Origin: Ruminococcus sp.
Lineage (GTDB): Bacteria > Bacillota > Clostridia > Oscillospirales > Ruminococcaceae
Assembly: GCA_031262225.1 (NCBI GenBank)
Contig: JAISIC010000009.1
Location: 24,463-88,462 of the forward strand
Length of the DNA: 64,000 nt
Direction of reading: 5' to 3'
Position numbers and translations under genes: made by a program. Of this stretch, positions 50,603 through 59,564 are shown in pieces. Each line of letters starts with the position of its first letter. The first letter of the stretch is position 1. The notes beneath the pieces were generated by a model. That model made no database searches, had not been told where the DNA came from, and saw only the letters and a list, made by a program, of their open reading frames with translations.

Positions 50603-51487
50603 ATGCTTTATTCAGAGCTTTTACCATACATTGAAAATAAGCTCGTCAGCGGAGGTATACCGAAGACTGACGCCAAGGCAGAAGCACGGATTATTGCTTC
50701 CGATATCGGTGAAATTCAAATCGGGGCACTGCTTGCAAACCCCAACACAGAGATCGTTTCCGGCAGGCTTAACGCCATTAACAAGACGATTAACACACGT
50801 ATCTTTGAGCGTGTTCCTCTGCAATATCTCGTCCCGATGTGGGAATGGCATAACATCAAACTCAAGCTTGTTACAGGCGTTTTATGTCCTCGTCAGGAGA
50901 CGGAAATTCTTATTGACATTATCGCCGATTTTATAAAGGAAAAGGGCATAGAGAAGCCTTCTATCTTAGACCTTTGCACAGGCAGCGGAAATATCGCAAT
51001 TGCACTAAAAAAGATGTTCCCCGAAAGCACCGTCGCAGCGGTTGAAAATTCGACCCTTGCAATCCCGACCTTCAAATTCAACTGCAACTATAATAATGTC
51101 GAGATAAACTTCGTTTCCGGCAGCGTTTTGGAGCAGTCAACCCTTGTGAAGTTCATCGACCGTCACGGTGCACCGATGGCGTTTGATATCATCGTTTCAA
51201 ACCCCCCCTATCTGACAAAGCTTGAGATGAACACCCTCCAGCCGGAACTCAAACACGAACCGGATGTTGCTCTATACGGCGGAATTGACGGGCTTGATTT
51301 TTATCGTTCAATTTCGGCAATATGGAAAGAAAACCTTAAAAAAGACGGCATGATCCTCTATGAAGTGGGTCAAGAACAGGCAAAGGAGGTTCGCCGAATC
51401 CTCAATAAAGCAGGCTATAAAGACCTTAAAACGCACCAAGATATGATGGACAATGATCGAGCAGTATCTGCTATAAATCGCGAATAA
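50603..51487 (+). CDS. prmC: Release-factor glutamine methyltransferase (HemK/PrmC family)
   Basis: SAM-dependent enzyme that methylates the Gln of the GGQ motif in release factors RF1/RF2. 294 aa: helical N-terminal domain, then a Rossmann fold with motif I LDLCTGSGNIAIAL and the active-site NPPY in IVSNPPYLT. The pre-motif PRQETEIL is also conserved. GGGG precedes the ATG. prfA, the usual neighbour, is not in this window. A terminator follows directly. Confidence 0.93.
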   Translation: MLYSELLPYIENKLVSGGIPKTDAKAEARIIASDIGEIQIGALLANPNTEIVSGRLNAINKTINTRIFERVPLQYLVPMWEWHNIKLKLVTGVLCPRQETEILIDIIADFIKEKGIEKPSILDLCTGSGNIAIALKKMFPESTVAAVENSTLAIPTFKFNCNYNNVEINFVSGSVLEQSTLVKFIDRHGAPMAFDIIVSNPPYLTKLEMNTLQPELKHEPDVALYGGIDGLDFYRSISAIWKENLKKDGMILYEVGQEQAKEVRRILNKAGYKDLKTHQDMMDNDRAVSAINRE

Positions 51488-51492
51488 AACAA

Positions 51493-51524
51493 AAAGCCTC
51501 CGAAATCAATCGGAGGCTTTAACT
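51493..51524. terminator. Bidirectional terminator after prmC
   Basis: Stem AAAGCCTCCGA (51493-51503) with TCGGAGGCTTT (51510-51520), 6-nt loop. It separates prmC from the convergent M23 peptidase gene. Confidence 0.93.
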
Positions 51525-51534
51525 TTGCTGTTAA

Positions 51535-53418
51535 TCAGTACTGCGATACGTACTTAGTCGGGTTGAGGTATGTGCCGTTTTGCCTTACCTCAAAGTGGAG
51601 ATGGTTGCCGGTTGAGTTGCCGGTTGAGCCGACATATCCGATGAGCTGTCCCGCAACAACTGTGTCGCCGACAACGATGTCTGCCGTTGATGACATATGT
51701 GCATATACTGTGACGTTGCCGTCGGAGTTTGTGATGAAGATTGCGATGCCATATCCGTCGCCCTTGCTTCCCACACGCGTAACCTTGCCTTGTGCGGCAG
51801 CGTAGATGTGCGTACCGTAAGGTGCCGCGATGTCAAGCCCCTTGTGTCCTCTGCCGTCGCCCATGTAAGCGGAGATATAACCGCCCGCAACAGGCCAGAA
51901 ATACGTTCCCGAGCCGCCGCCTGTAGCCACCATTGTTTTCGGTTCTTTTGTACCGATAATCTCAACCTGTGTGACAGGTTCGGTGACTACGGTGCGGGAT
52001 AGGATCTGACGTGATACTGCTTTTCCGTCGCGATATGTCACGTTTGCCTCGACCAGCTCCACACCTTCCTCGCCCTTTGTGGTCACCTTAGTTTCACCTT
52101 GGTACATAGAATCGTCATACGATCTCATTATTTCATAATCGATGGCAACTTCATATGTCCTCGGCTTCGTCACTAAGAGACTCAGATAAGGAACCTCTTC
52201 AGAAAGCTGGATTGTTGCGCCGACCGGGCAGAATTTGCTGAGGTCTTCGATAACCTCGCCTTCATATTCCGCCGGACATTCAAGCAGTTCGCTAAGTGTC
52301 AGATTGTTTGCCATGGCTATATCCCATGGATTGTCGCCGCTTTCAACAGTAACGAATACAGCGGCTTCGCGTGTTCCGGATAGTTTTTTAATTATATCCG
52401 ACTCGTCAACGATCTCCTCCGGGTAATAAAACTGCTCGTAGGAATACTCAATTTCACGGTCGAATGTTATATCAATGGCTTCAGGGTCAAAACCTGATTC
52501 CTTGACTCCGTTAAGATAGATGGAAAGCACCTTCGTGTCGTCGATAGCACCTAAAAACTCGCCGTCAACAGTTACACCGTATGCCTTTACCTTGCCGGCG
52601 ATATCGGGAATTATGTCGACCGATGTTTCCGACACCGGAGCCGGTGCGGTAAGCGGTTCGGGGACGGCAATTGCAGCGGAGCGGGTGTCGGGCATAATAA
52701 CAGAGGCGTTCGACATCATAACTGCCGCAAGTGAGTTCGCATCCATGACTTCTGCGGTGGGGGTTATCTCAAGGCGGGCGGTTACAAACGCTTCGCCTGT
52801 GGAATTTTCAACATCTTTATAGGCTGTCTGCTCCGAAAATGCTCTTGCCGCAGACATATAAACATCCTCTGCGGAAACAACGCCGAGGGTCTCTCCGCCG
52901 GATATTACCGAAACGCCGAACGAGCTTGCAGACACGGTATTCACAGCAACTGCGAAAACGATCACTGCGGCGGCGGGAGCTAAGACATTCGCGAAGGTCA
53001 CAAAGCTATGTGAGTTTTTCTTCATGTAATAATGAAGATCGGACATATATAACCGGATCGCCTTGGTAAGACCATATTGGCGGCGGCGTTTTTTGAAAAG
53101 TTTACGTGTGCTTTTGCGGTTATCAAAGAATACGAACAGTCTGAAATAAACGTTTGTAACGGTTTGTTTGAATGCATTAATGAACGCCTGCCGAAGTCCG
53201 CCGGTATCAACCTTGCTGACCTTGCAGATGGCTTTGTAAACACCAATAGCCGCAGTTTTTGCGGCATGAAGCATTGAAGCTATTATGTATACGACAAGAG
53301 TTCCCAAAAAGGTGATAAACACAGGGATATCACCGTCGGATTCTACAGCACCGTGGGTCACTAAAAACTTGCGGAATGTCAAAAGGTGCTTTTTATGAAA
53401 TTTTGCCGTTTTGCTCAA
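51535..53418 (-). CDS. M23 (LytM-type) cell-wall peptidase with LysM and G5 domains
   Basis: 627 aa, starting at a TTG (53418) with GGAG 11 nt upstream. Two hydrophobic segments lie in the first 170 residues (about 31-50 and 145-165) around a basic cytoplasmic loop (KLFKKRRRQYG). Outside come an unknown region with a Pro-rich stretch, a LysM-like domain (TVESGDNPWDIAMANNLTLSELLEC), a G5 domain, and a C-terminal LytM peptidase with zinc ligands in GHKGLDIAAPYG and HLHFEVRQNG and also AHMSS. It would cut peptidoglycan cross-bridges during growth. The long cytoplasmic head is unusual. WalR-like boxes upstream suggest cell-wall stress control. Confidence 0.92.
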   Translation of the reverse strand: MSKTAKFHKKHLLTFRKFLVTHGAVESDGDIPVFITFLGTLVVYIIASMLHAAKTAAIGVYKAICKVSKVDTGGLRQAFINAFKQTVTNVYFRLFVFFDNRKSTRKLFKKRRRQYGLTKAIRLYMSDLHYYMKKNSHSFVTFANVLAPAAAVIVFAVAVNTVSASSFGVSVISGGETLGVVSAEDVYMSAARAFSEQTAYKDVENSTGEAFVTARLEITPTAEVMDANSLAAVMMSNASVIMPDTRSAAIAVPEPLTAPAPVSETSVDIIPDIAGKVKAYGVTVDGEFLGAIDDTKVLSIYLNGVKESGFDPEAIDITFDREIEYSYEQFYYPEEIVDESDIIKKLSGTREAAVFVTVESGDNPWDIAMANNLTLSELLECPAEYEGEVIEDLSKFCPVGATIQLSEEVPYLSLLVTKPRTYEVAIDYEIMRSYDDSMYQGETKVTTKGEEGVELVEANVTYRDGKAVSRQILSRTVVTEPVTQVEIIGTKEPKTMVATGGGSGTYFWPVAGGYISAYMGDGRGHKGLDIAAPYGTHIYAAAQGKVTRVGSKGDGYGIAIFITNSDGNVTVYAHMSSTADIVVGDTVVAGQLIGYVGSTGNSTGNHLHFEVRQNGTYLNPTKYVSQY

Positions 53419-53466
53419 TGTTATTTTTTCTCCGTGTTAGCTATTTGCAGATTAGGTAAATTAATT

Positions 53467-53492
53467 TGTTACGTTTGTAACTGATATGTTAC
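53467..53492 (+). promoter_or_regulatory. WalR-like box in the M23 leader
   Basis: TGTAAC (53476-53481), N5, TGTTAC (53487-53492) matches the Bacillus WalR/YycF consensus TGTWAH-N5-TGTWAH. A third TGTTAC is at 53467-53472. TTGTAAC/GTTACAA (53475-53481, 53488-53494) also reads as an inverted repeat. It lies just downstream of the M23 start point, a position that fits repression. Confidence 0.5.
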
Positions 53493-53497
53493 AACTT

Positions 53498-53526
53498 ATT
53501 ATAGCACGTATTGGCATAAAAAACAA
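53498..53526 (-). promoter_or_regulatory. Promoter of the M23 peptidase gene
   Basis: TTGTTT (53526-53521), 17 bp, TATAAT (53503-53498) on the minus strand with TGC before the -10 (extended). The leader to the TTG at 53418 is about 70 nt and includes the WalR-like dyad. Confidence 0.8.
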
Positions 53527-53593
53527 GCAAATTCATCTGAAATGTCATTTTTTACTCCAAAAATCTGCTATATGCACAAAAACAAGCAACTGA

Positions 53594-53614
53594 TTATGTG
53601 CAATATGCACATAA
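53594..53614. promoter_or_regulatory. Palindrome TTATGTGCA-ATA-TGCACATAA
   Basis: Perfect 9-bp arms around a 3-nt centre in the 338-bp gap between recN and the M23 gene. The same TGCACATA core appears in the fic operator (44524-44557). A half-site, ATATGCACA, is close by at 53570-53578. It is likely a regulator binding site. Confidence 0.55.
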
Positions 53615-53724
53615 ACTATTGCCGAATAAAAACTATAAACGATTAATATATAAACGTTCTATTAACAAAAAAATAGCTATCCAATGCGTTTCCTGTACTG
53701 ATTTTGACGGTTATTGTCAATACA

Positions 53725-53741
53725 ATTACAAAATGGTTACA
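53725..53741 (-). promoter_or_regulatory. Second WalR-like box upstream of the M23 gene
   Basis: On the minus strand TGTAAC, N5, TGTAAT, again matching TGTWAH-N5-TGTWAH. It lies about 200 bp upstream of the M23 promoter and just after recN. The 53419-53756 gap holds no gene; it carries these sites, the palindrome and the promoter. Confidence 0.45.
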
Positions 53742-53756
53742 ATGGTAACGACAATA

Positions 53757-55436
53757 TTACAAACCGACAGCTAAAAGTTGTTCTTCTGCATTTTTCAAAG
53801 CAAGTTCTGTGATATTATCGCCGACCTGAATACGGGCGATTTCGCGTATCCGTGCTTCGCCGGTAACAGCTTCAATCTCTGTGTAGGTGCGTCCTTCCGC
53901 GACTTTTTTCTCTATTAAAATGTGATTTTTCGCAAAAACTGCAATCTGTGCAAGGTGAGTTATGGCAATCGCCTGCGATTTGTCAGATTTCTCGGAAAGG
54001 TTACGAAGTTTTCGCCCGATTTTTGCCGCCGCACGCCCCGAAACGCCTGTGTCAATTTCGTCAAAAACCATGGTAATAGCTTCGTCAGCTGATGAAGAGG
54101 TTGATTTTATCGCAAGCATAAGCCTTGAAAGCTCGCCGCCCGAAGCGATTTTTGATAGCGGGCGAAGTTCCTCGCCGGGGTTGGGTGAAAAGAGAAGCGA
54201 TGCCTTGTCCATTCCCGATTTGGTGAGTTTCCCCTGCGTCATGTTAAACTCGATCCGAACGTCCTTCATGTCAAGTTCCGAAAGTTCACACCGTAAAGCT
54301 TCCGCCATCTTCAAAGCCGCGTCGGAACGTTTTTTTGATAACGCCTTTGCAAGCTCGGTCACAGATAGGAGAAGCCTGTCACGCTCGTCTGTGAGCCTTT
54401 TTGTCTCAACCTCTGCATCCTCAATCTGCGAAAGTATCTTTTCCGACTGCTCCGCCCGCTCCAAAGCATATGTGAGCGAGTTTTCGACCCCTCCGAAACG
54501 CTTTTTAATATCGTCAATAATTTCTTTTCTTGCACGAATTTCAGAAAGCCGCTCTTCATCAAGGCTGATCCCGTCCGCATAGCCCGAAAGCTCTGTGATA
54601 ATCGTCTTAAGTTCGGATGAAAGGTCTGAAAGCTCGTCGAAAATTCCGGCAAGCGTTTTATCGGAATAATGCCCGATTGCCTTCCCTGCTTCATATATAA
54701 GCTTCAAAGCCCCCTTAAAACCGTCCTCGTCGGAAGACAGAGCCAAGACGGCGCCCATCGCCGCAGATCGAAGTTCCTCCGCGTTTTCAAGTTTCTCGAA
54801 AAGGTAGTCGATCTCTTCGTCTTCACCCGGCTTAACCCTATGTTTTGTTATCTTTTCGCGAAGCTCAAGATGTGAAGACAGGTTGCCCTTCTCCTCTTCG
54901 AGCTTTTCGGTGAACGCTGCAAGCCTTTTTGCCGCGGCTTTCAGTTCGTCAAACAGACTTTGATAGTCCTGCAACAATTCTTTATTACCGGCAAAGTCAT
55001 CAAGAAGCTTTATATGTTCATTTTCATCGGTTAAGAGCCTGTTGTCGCTCTGCCCGTGAATGTCACAAAGCTTGCTCCCGATTTCGCTCATCATTGAAAT
55101 TGCAGCGGGTTTTCCGTTGATACGTGCCGAGGATTTCCCGTCAAAGGTTATCTCGCGTGTCAAAAGCAGTTCCGATTCAGCCTCAAATCCGAATGACGAC
55201 AGAAGCTTTTCTATTTCGACATTGTCGCAGTCAAAAACGGCGGTGACGAGTGCTTTTTTCTCGCCCGTTCTGACCATATCTCGGTTCACGCGCTTTCCCA
55301 GAGCCGCATCAAGTCCGCCGATAACCACCGACTTGCCCGCACCCGTCTCACCCGAAAAGACGTTTAACCCTTCGGTAAACGTGATTTCGGCTTTCTTGAC
55401 GACCGCTAAGTTCTCGATGTAAAGCGTTCTTAACAT
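53757..55436 (-). CDS. recN: DNA repair protein RecN
   Basis: SMC-like ATPase that acts early at double-strand breaks. 559 aa, normal length. N-terminal FSGETGAGKSVVIGGLDAALG (Walker A), central coiled coil (about 150-370), and C-terminal ABC signature KIASGGELSRLMLAIK with Walker B VFDEIDTGVSG. It is the last gene of the long minus-strand train, 18 nt after pheT. RecN usually sits near argR or xseA in Firmicutes; here it is joined to phe genes. Confidence 0.96.
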   Translation of the reverse strand: MLRTLYIENLAVVKKAEITFTEGLNVFSGETGAGKSVVIGGLDAALGKRVNRDMVRTGEKKALVTAVFDCDNVEIEKLLSSFGFEAESELLLTREITFDGKSSARINGKPAAISMMSEIGSKLCDIHGQSDNRLLTDENEHIKLLDDFAGNKELLQDYQSLFDELKAAAKRLAAFTEKLEEEKGNLSSHLELREKITKHRVKPGEDEEIDYLFEKLENAEELRSAAMGAVLALSSDEDGFKGALKLIYEAGKAIGHYSDKTLAGIFDELSDLSSELKTIITELSGYADGISLDEERLSEIRARKEIIDDIKKRFGGVENSLTYALERAEQSEKILSQIEDAEVETKRLTDERDRLLLSVTELAKALSKKRSDAALKMAEALRCELSELDMKDVRIEFNMTQGKLTKSGMDKASLLFSPNPGEELRPLSKIASGGELSRLMLAIKSTSSSADEAITMVFDEIDTGVSGRAAAKIGRKLRNLSEKSDKSQAIAITHLAQIAVFAKNHILIEKKVAEGRTYTEIEAVTGEARIREIARIQVGDNITELALKNAEEQLLAVGL

Positions 55437-55454
55437 AGTTTTTTATAGTAAAGA

Positions 55455-57812
55455 CTATTTGCGGATTTCTATTCCCATCTCTGACAGACGTGATGTTATG
55501 GTGTTGACGTGGGCGGAAACCTCTTCCATAGTGAGGTTTCGTTCTGCCGATACAAACGACATTCGCACGGTGATATTCTTATCATCCTCGCCATATATGT
55601 CAATGAGATTAACCGATTTAAGATGCTCGGGAGCGTTATCTGTCCATGCTTTTTTTATGTCGGAATATTTTGTTCCCGAAGCGGCAGGGATGGTAAGATC
55701 AAAGTCTATACCGGGATAACTTGAAGTCTCATTATATGACTGCTTTGTTGTGGCAAGGGCGGCAAGCTCGATGAGGTTCAGTTCAAGGTATGCGATATGT
55801 GCCTTCTTGTCGATGGCAGTCTTCACCGTCGGGTGGATTATGCCGATTGTCCCGACAGCAACGCCGTCCGCGAAGATTTCGGAAGTGTTTTTCGGGTGAC
55901 TGTAGCTTTCTTCGGGTTTGATATTAATAAACTCCGGCGAAATGCCCCTTGTCGCTCTGATAAGCACATCGGCGATATCACGTGCTTTATAAATAACCGC
56001 CTCGTCATTTTTATCACGCGAAGTTATGACAATACCCAAATACTTTTGCTCGTTGGCTTTACCGTCCTTAATACCCTTAACAACCTGCCCGATTTCAAAT
56101 ATCCCGAACTCGGAAGCGTAGTTTTTGTTATCATTAATAAAGTATAAAAGCGAAGGCGTCATGGAAGACCGCAGGGTGCTGTGGTCGAAAGTTTGAGCGT
56201 TTATAACTCGGAGATTCGGTGCAGGATTGATTTTCAGCTCCTTATTCTCCTTGTCGTCATACCAAACATAGGAATGAACCTCGTGGAGCTTGAAACGTCT
56301 CGCCAAAATGTCCTTAATTGTGTGCTCATCGGACTTTGAGACGGAGGGCTTGACAGGGAAAAGCGGCGATCTGGCGGTGATAATCGGGAAGTTGTCGTAG
56401 CCGTAAACACGCGTAACCTCTTCCACCAAATCCGCCTTGATCGAAACGTCTTTAGTTGCACGCCAAGACGGCACGGTCACGAAGAAGCTGTCGCCCGACT
56501 GCTTCACGTCAAACCCCAAAGAAGTGAGCGTTTTAACAATCGTTTCTGAGGGTATGTCAATCCCCGTGTAGCGGTCGATGTAAGGCTTATCAAAGGTGAT
56601 CACCGGAATATCGAATTTTTTCAGATATAGGTCGGTGAAACGAGATGTGATTTTAGTTTCGGGGCATATGTCAACGAGAAGCTTAATAAACCGCAGAGCC
56701 GCCGTTAAAGAGTTCTCGGGGTCGAGGGATTTTTCATATCTTGCCGAAGCATCGGTGCGAAGACCGAGTTTAACGGATGTTCTGCGAATCGCCGCCGCAT
56801 CAAAGCAGGCAGATTCAAGGAGGAGCGAGGTTGTGTCATCCGCAATCTCCGAATCAAGACCGCCCATAACCCCCGCTACAGCAGAAGGCTCGTTGTCGGT
56901 GCAGATCATTAAATTTGTATTTTCGATATTTCGCTTCTGACCGTCTAAAGTTGTGAACTCGAAAGGATTTTCAAAGCGTTTTACTTCAATAGATTTCACC
57001 TTTCTGCCGTCAAAAGCGTGCATGGGCTGACCGAGTTCAAGCATTACGTAGTTGGTGAGATCGGCAAGAAGGTTAATGGAGCGTAAGCCGCAGTAGAACA
57101 GACGTACACGCATATATGCAGGGGCAATGTTCGCGGTGATATTCTCCGCTGTCACCGCAACATAACGATAGAGCATCTCGTCTGTTGACTTTATTGAAAG
57201 TTCCGGCAAGCTTGTGAAGTCGCCTATATTTACAGTGGGAATAGCCTTCAAAGGCTTGCCGGTGAGAGCCGAAAATTCCCTTGCAATGCCATAGTGCCCC
57301 CAGAGGTCGGGGCGGTTGGTAAGTGACTTGTTGTCAACCTCGAAGATAATGTCGTTGAGGGGGAAAACCTCTTCAATCGGCGTTCCCGCCTTGTATGAAT
57401 CGGGGAGCTCGATAATTCCCGTGTGGTCGGTCGAAAGTCCAAGTTCCGCCTCGGAACAGCACATACCGCAGGACTCATAACCGGCGAGCGTAACTTTATT
57501 TATCGGTTTGCCGCCCACCATTCCGCCGTCGCAAGCAAGTGCAACGGTAATCCCGGCTCTTGCATTGGGTGCACCGCAGACGACATTTACAACCTCGTCG
57601 CCTTTGTCAACGGTCAAGAGATGCAGCTTTTTAGAGTTGGGGTGTGCTTCGCAGGTTAAGATTTTGCCCACCACAACGCCTTTGACGTCGGAGCCTTTAT
57701 AAATAATATCCTCAACCTCTGCCGTGGCAAGGGTAAAACGCTTGATTAAAGCGGGAATATCTTCGTTTGTGAGATCAACAAAATCGTTGATCCAGTTCAT
57801 TGATACTAACAT
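55455..57812 (-). CDS. pheT: Phenylalanyl-tRNA synthetase beta subunit
   Basis: 785 aa, typical. N-terminal EMAP-II-like tRNA-binding domain (VVVGKILTCEAHPNSKKLHLLTVDKG), B3/4 editing domain (DNKSLTNRPDLWGHYGIARE), B5 domain, catalytic-like core and the C-terminal FDX-ACB anticodon-binding domain (YPGIDFDLTIPA...RMSFVSAERNLTMEEV). It forms an alpha2-beta2 enzyme with PheS, encoded 12 nt upstream. Confidence 0.97.
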   Translation of the reverse strand: MLVSMNWINDFVDLTNEDIPALIKRFTLATAEVEDIIYKGSDVKGVVVGKILTCEAHPNSKKLHLLTVDKGDEVVNVVCGAPNARAGITVALACDGGMVGGKPINKVTLAGYESCGMCCSEAELGLSTDHTGIIELPDSYKAGTPIEEVFPLNDIIFEVDNKSLTNRPDLWGHYGIAREFSALTGKPLKAIPTVNIGDFTSLPELSIKSTDEMLYRYVAVTAENITANIAPAYMRVRLFYCGLRSINLLADLTNYVMLELGQPMHAFDGRKVKSIEVKRFENPFEFTTLDGQKRNIENTNLMICTDNEPSAVAGVMGGLDSEIADDTTSLLLESACFDAAAIRRTSVKLGLRTDASARYEKSLDPENSLTAALRFIKLLVDICPETKITSRFTDLYLKKFDIPVITFDKPYIDRYTGIDIPSETIVKTLTSLGFDVKQSGDSFFVTVPSWRATKDVSIKADLVEEVTRVYGYDNFPIITARSPLFPVKPSVSKSDEHTIKDILARRFKLHEVHSYVWYDDKENKELKINPAPNLRVINAQTFDHSTLRSSMTPSLLYFINDNKNYASEFGIFEIGQVVKGIKDGKANEQKYLGIVITSRDKNDEAVIYKARDIADVLIRATRGISPEFINIKPEESYSHPKNTSEIFADGVAVGTIGIIHPTVKTAIDKKAHIAYLELNLIELAALATTKQSYNETSSYPGIDFDLTIPAASGTKYSDIKKAWTDNAPEHLKSVNLIDIYGEDDKNITVRMSFVSAERNLTMEEVSAHVNTITSRLSEMGIEIRK

Positions 57813-57824
57813 TTTTTCTTCCTC

Positions 57825-58862
57825 TTAATGTACGAATTGGGTTAGGTTTGAGAGCTTGCCCGAGTTAAAATCGCGGATATCCTTAATGCCGTACTTCATC
57901 ATCGCAAGGCGTGTGAGCCCGAGCCCGAATGCAAAACCGGTGTATTTTTCGGGGTCAATTCCTCCCGCTGTTAAGACGTTGGGATGAATCATTCCGCAGG
58001 GGCAAAGCTCGAGCCAGCCCGAATTTTTACAGGACGGACAGCCCTCGCCGCCGCAGATTGCACAGGATATATCAAGCTCAAAACCGGGCTCCACAAAGGG
58101 GAAGAATCCCGGACGGAGACGGACCTTCACGTCGCGTTCAAAAACCTCCGAGAGCATTGTTTTCATAAAATAAATAAGGTTTGAAATGCTTATATCGCGG
58201 TCAACCATAACCCCCTCCATCTGGAAGAAGGTGTTTTCGTGACAGGCATCGGTTGCTTCATTTCTAAAGCATCTGCCCGGGAAGATGGCACGAATCGGCA
58301 TCCCCTTTTCAAGGTTTGCTCCGTATTTTCGCATAATGGTGTTTTGTGCGGCGGAGGTATGGGTCTTGAGAAGCTGCCCGTTTTCTAAGTAGTAGGTATC
58401 CTGCATATCGCGGGCAGGGTGGTCTTTGGGGATATTGAGAGCCTCAAAGCAGTTGTAGTCGTCGGTTATCTCGGAATATTCTTCAATGGTGAAACCCATG
58501 CTTGCAAATATTGCTTCGCATTCGCGTGACACAAGAGTTATGGGGTGGAGAGAGCCGCTTTTTTCACCGACAGGAAGCGACAGATCATAGACGGGAGCCG
58601 CCTCGATTAATGCTTTTTCTTCAAGCTCGCGAAGCTGTGAAAGTTTATCCTCAAAAAGAGCTTCCGCTTCACGCTTCAGAGCGTTTATAGCCTGTCCTAA
58701 GGTCTTTCGTTCTTCGCCCGAAACGCTTTTGAGCCCCGCCAGTGCCGAGGTTATATGCCCCTTTTTGCCCAGAAACGCAACCTTCGCCGCCTCAATCATC
58801 TCCGACCTGTCAGCGGCGGTAAGCTCATCGGAGAGCTTCTTTTTAATTTCTTCTATATTCAT
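57825..58862 (-). CDS. pheS: Phenylalanyl-tRNA synthetase alpha subunit
   Basis: 345 aa from the ATG at 58862 (GGGGAAG upstream). Class II synthetase core with motif 2 FRNEATDACHENTFFQMEG and a motif 3 region FAFGLGLTRLAMMKYGI. A Cys-rich insert (CAICGGEGCPSCKNSGWLE...CPCGMI) is found in many Firmicute PheS proteins. Its start overlaps the end of the MNT nucleotidyltransferase gene by 20 nt, so a toxin-antitoxin-like pair directly precedes an essential gene. No T-box leader is visible, in contrast to many Firmicute pheST operons. Confidence 0.96.
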   Translation of the reverse strand: MNIEEIKKKLSDELTAADRSEMIEAAKVAFLGKKGHITSALAGLKSVSGEERKTLGQAINALKREAEALFEDKLSQLRELEEKALIEAAPVYDLSLPVGEKSGSLHPITLVSRECEAIFASMGFTIEEYSEITDDYNCFEALNIPKDHPARDMQDTYYLENGQLLKTHTSAAQNTIMRKYGANLEKGMPIRAIFPGRCFRNEATDACHENTFFQMEGVMVDRDISISNLIYFMKTMLSEVFERDVKVRLRPGFFPFVEPGFELDISCAICGGEGCPSCKNSGWLELCPCGMIHPNVLTAGGIDPEKYTGFAFGLGLTRLAMMKYGIKDIRDFNSGKLSNLTQFVH

Positions 58863-59193
58863 CTGTATCTTCCCCTTTTGAAGGTTTTTGGTATATAATT
58901 TCACCGGTTTTCAAAACGTGCTCGCAGAAGCCGGATCTGTCATTATTTTCATCGAGTAAGTGAGGTTCAATGTCGGTGTCAATATCGCGGCGAATCCGCA
59001 TTAAACGTGACATTGTGCTTAACCAATCACCGTTAAATCCGTTTATAACAACACCTACATCAATGTCGCTCCATTCGTTGGGTGTACCATTTACGTATGA
59101 GCCGAAAAGAATTACTTTATCGACAGGGTATGCGTTAATTATAGCTCCTGCATATTCATTAGCTATCTGTCTAGCGTCTTTTTTATAAAACAT
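58843..59193 (-). CDS. MNT-type minimal nucleotidyltransferase (antitoxin of a HEPN-MNT pair)
   Basis: 116 aa from the ATG at 59193 (GGAGGA upstream). NTP-transferase fold with the motif GSYVNGTPNEWSDIDVGVV, i.e. GS and the two catalytic Asp in SDIDV. In studied HEPN-MNT modules the MNT protein AMPylates and silences the HEPN toxin. It overlaps the HEPN gene by 31 nt upstream and pheS by 20 nt downstream, so its stop lies within the pheS coding start. Confidence 0.9.
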   Translation of the reverse strand: MFYKKDARQIANEYAGAIINAYPVDKVILFGSYVNGTPNEWSDIDVGVVINGFNGDWLSTMSRLMRIRRDIDTDIEPHLLDENNDRSGFCEHVLKTGEIIYQKPSKGEDTDEYRRN

Positions 59194-59558
59194 AATAGTT
59201 CCTCCGTTTCGGTACAGAGTTGCGTACACTTTTCAGGCGTTAAGGAATCTTTTATCATTTCTTTGTACTCAGAATATCGTGCTTCAGTTTGTAACGGCAT
59301 TAAAACTTCTATTAACTCCAGTTGTTTTTCGTCAAATTTGTCATAAATTTGACCGAGCTGTGCCAGCTTAACAAGATCATGAGTTTTAGGCGGTATTTGT
59401 CCTGTTACTGAAGTTGATTTAGCTTTTAGTACCTTTTCAATAGTCAGATTACATGAATATGCCAAAAGCAACACTCTATTACCTTTGAGTGCCCATTTTG
59501 CATCTGCCATACTGTCATCAGCCATATTGAGCCAATGTTTGACATGGTCTATACTCAT
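59163..59558 (-). CDS. HEPN-domain protein (toxin-type partner)
   Basis: 131 aa, PF05168-like HEPN helical bundle: AKWALKGNRVLLLAYSCNLTIEKVLKA and KTHDLVKLA, then TEARYSEYKEM. The RNase motif RX4-6H of active HEPN toxins is not evident; the family's R-Y position is kept, so activity is uncertain. GGGA lies just before the ATG, 6 nt after fabZ. It forms an overlapping pair with the MNT gene. Confidence 0.88.
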   Translation of the reverse strand: MSIDHVKHWLNMADDSMADAKWALKGNRVLLLAYSCNLTIEKVLKAKSTSVTGQIPPKTHDLVKLAQLGQIYDKFDEKQLELIEVLMPLQTEARYSEYKEMIKDSLTPEKCTQLCTETEELLCFIKKTLDR

Positions 59559-59564
59559 GTTCCC

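Noticed and set aside
53962..54582. 206-codon plus-strand frame inside recN
   Set aside because: Ser-rich antisense shadow of the RecN coiled-coil region; no start signal.
58502..58690. Plus-strand frame upstream of pheS as a possible Phe leader peptide
   Set aside because: It is antisense to pheS, not in its leader, and no attenuator follows.
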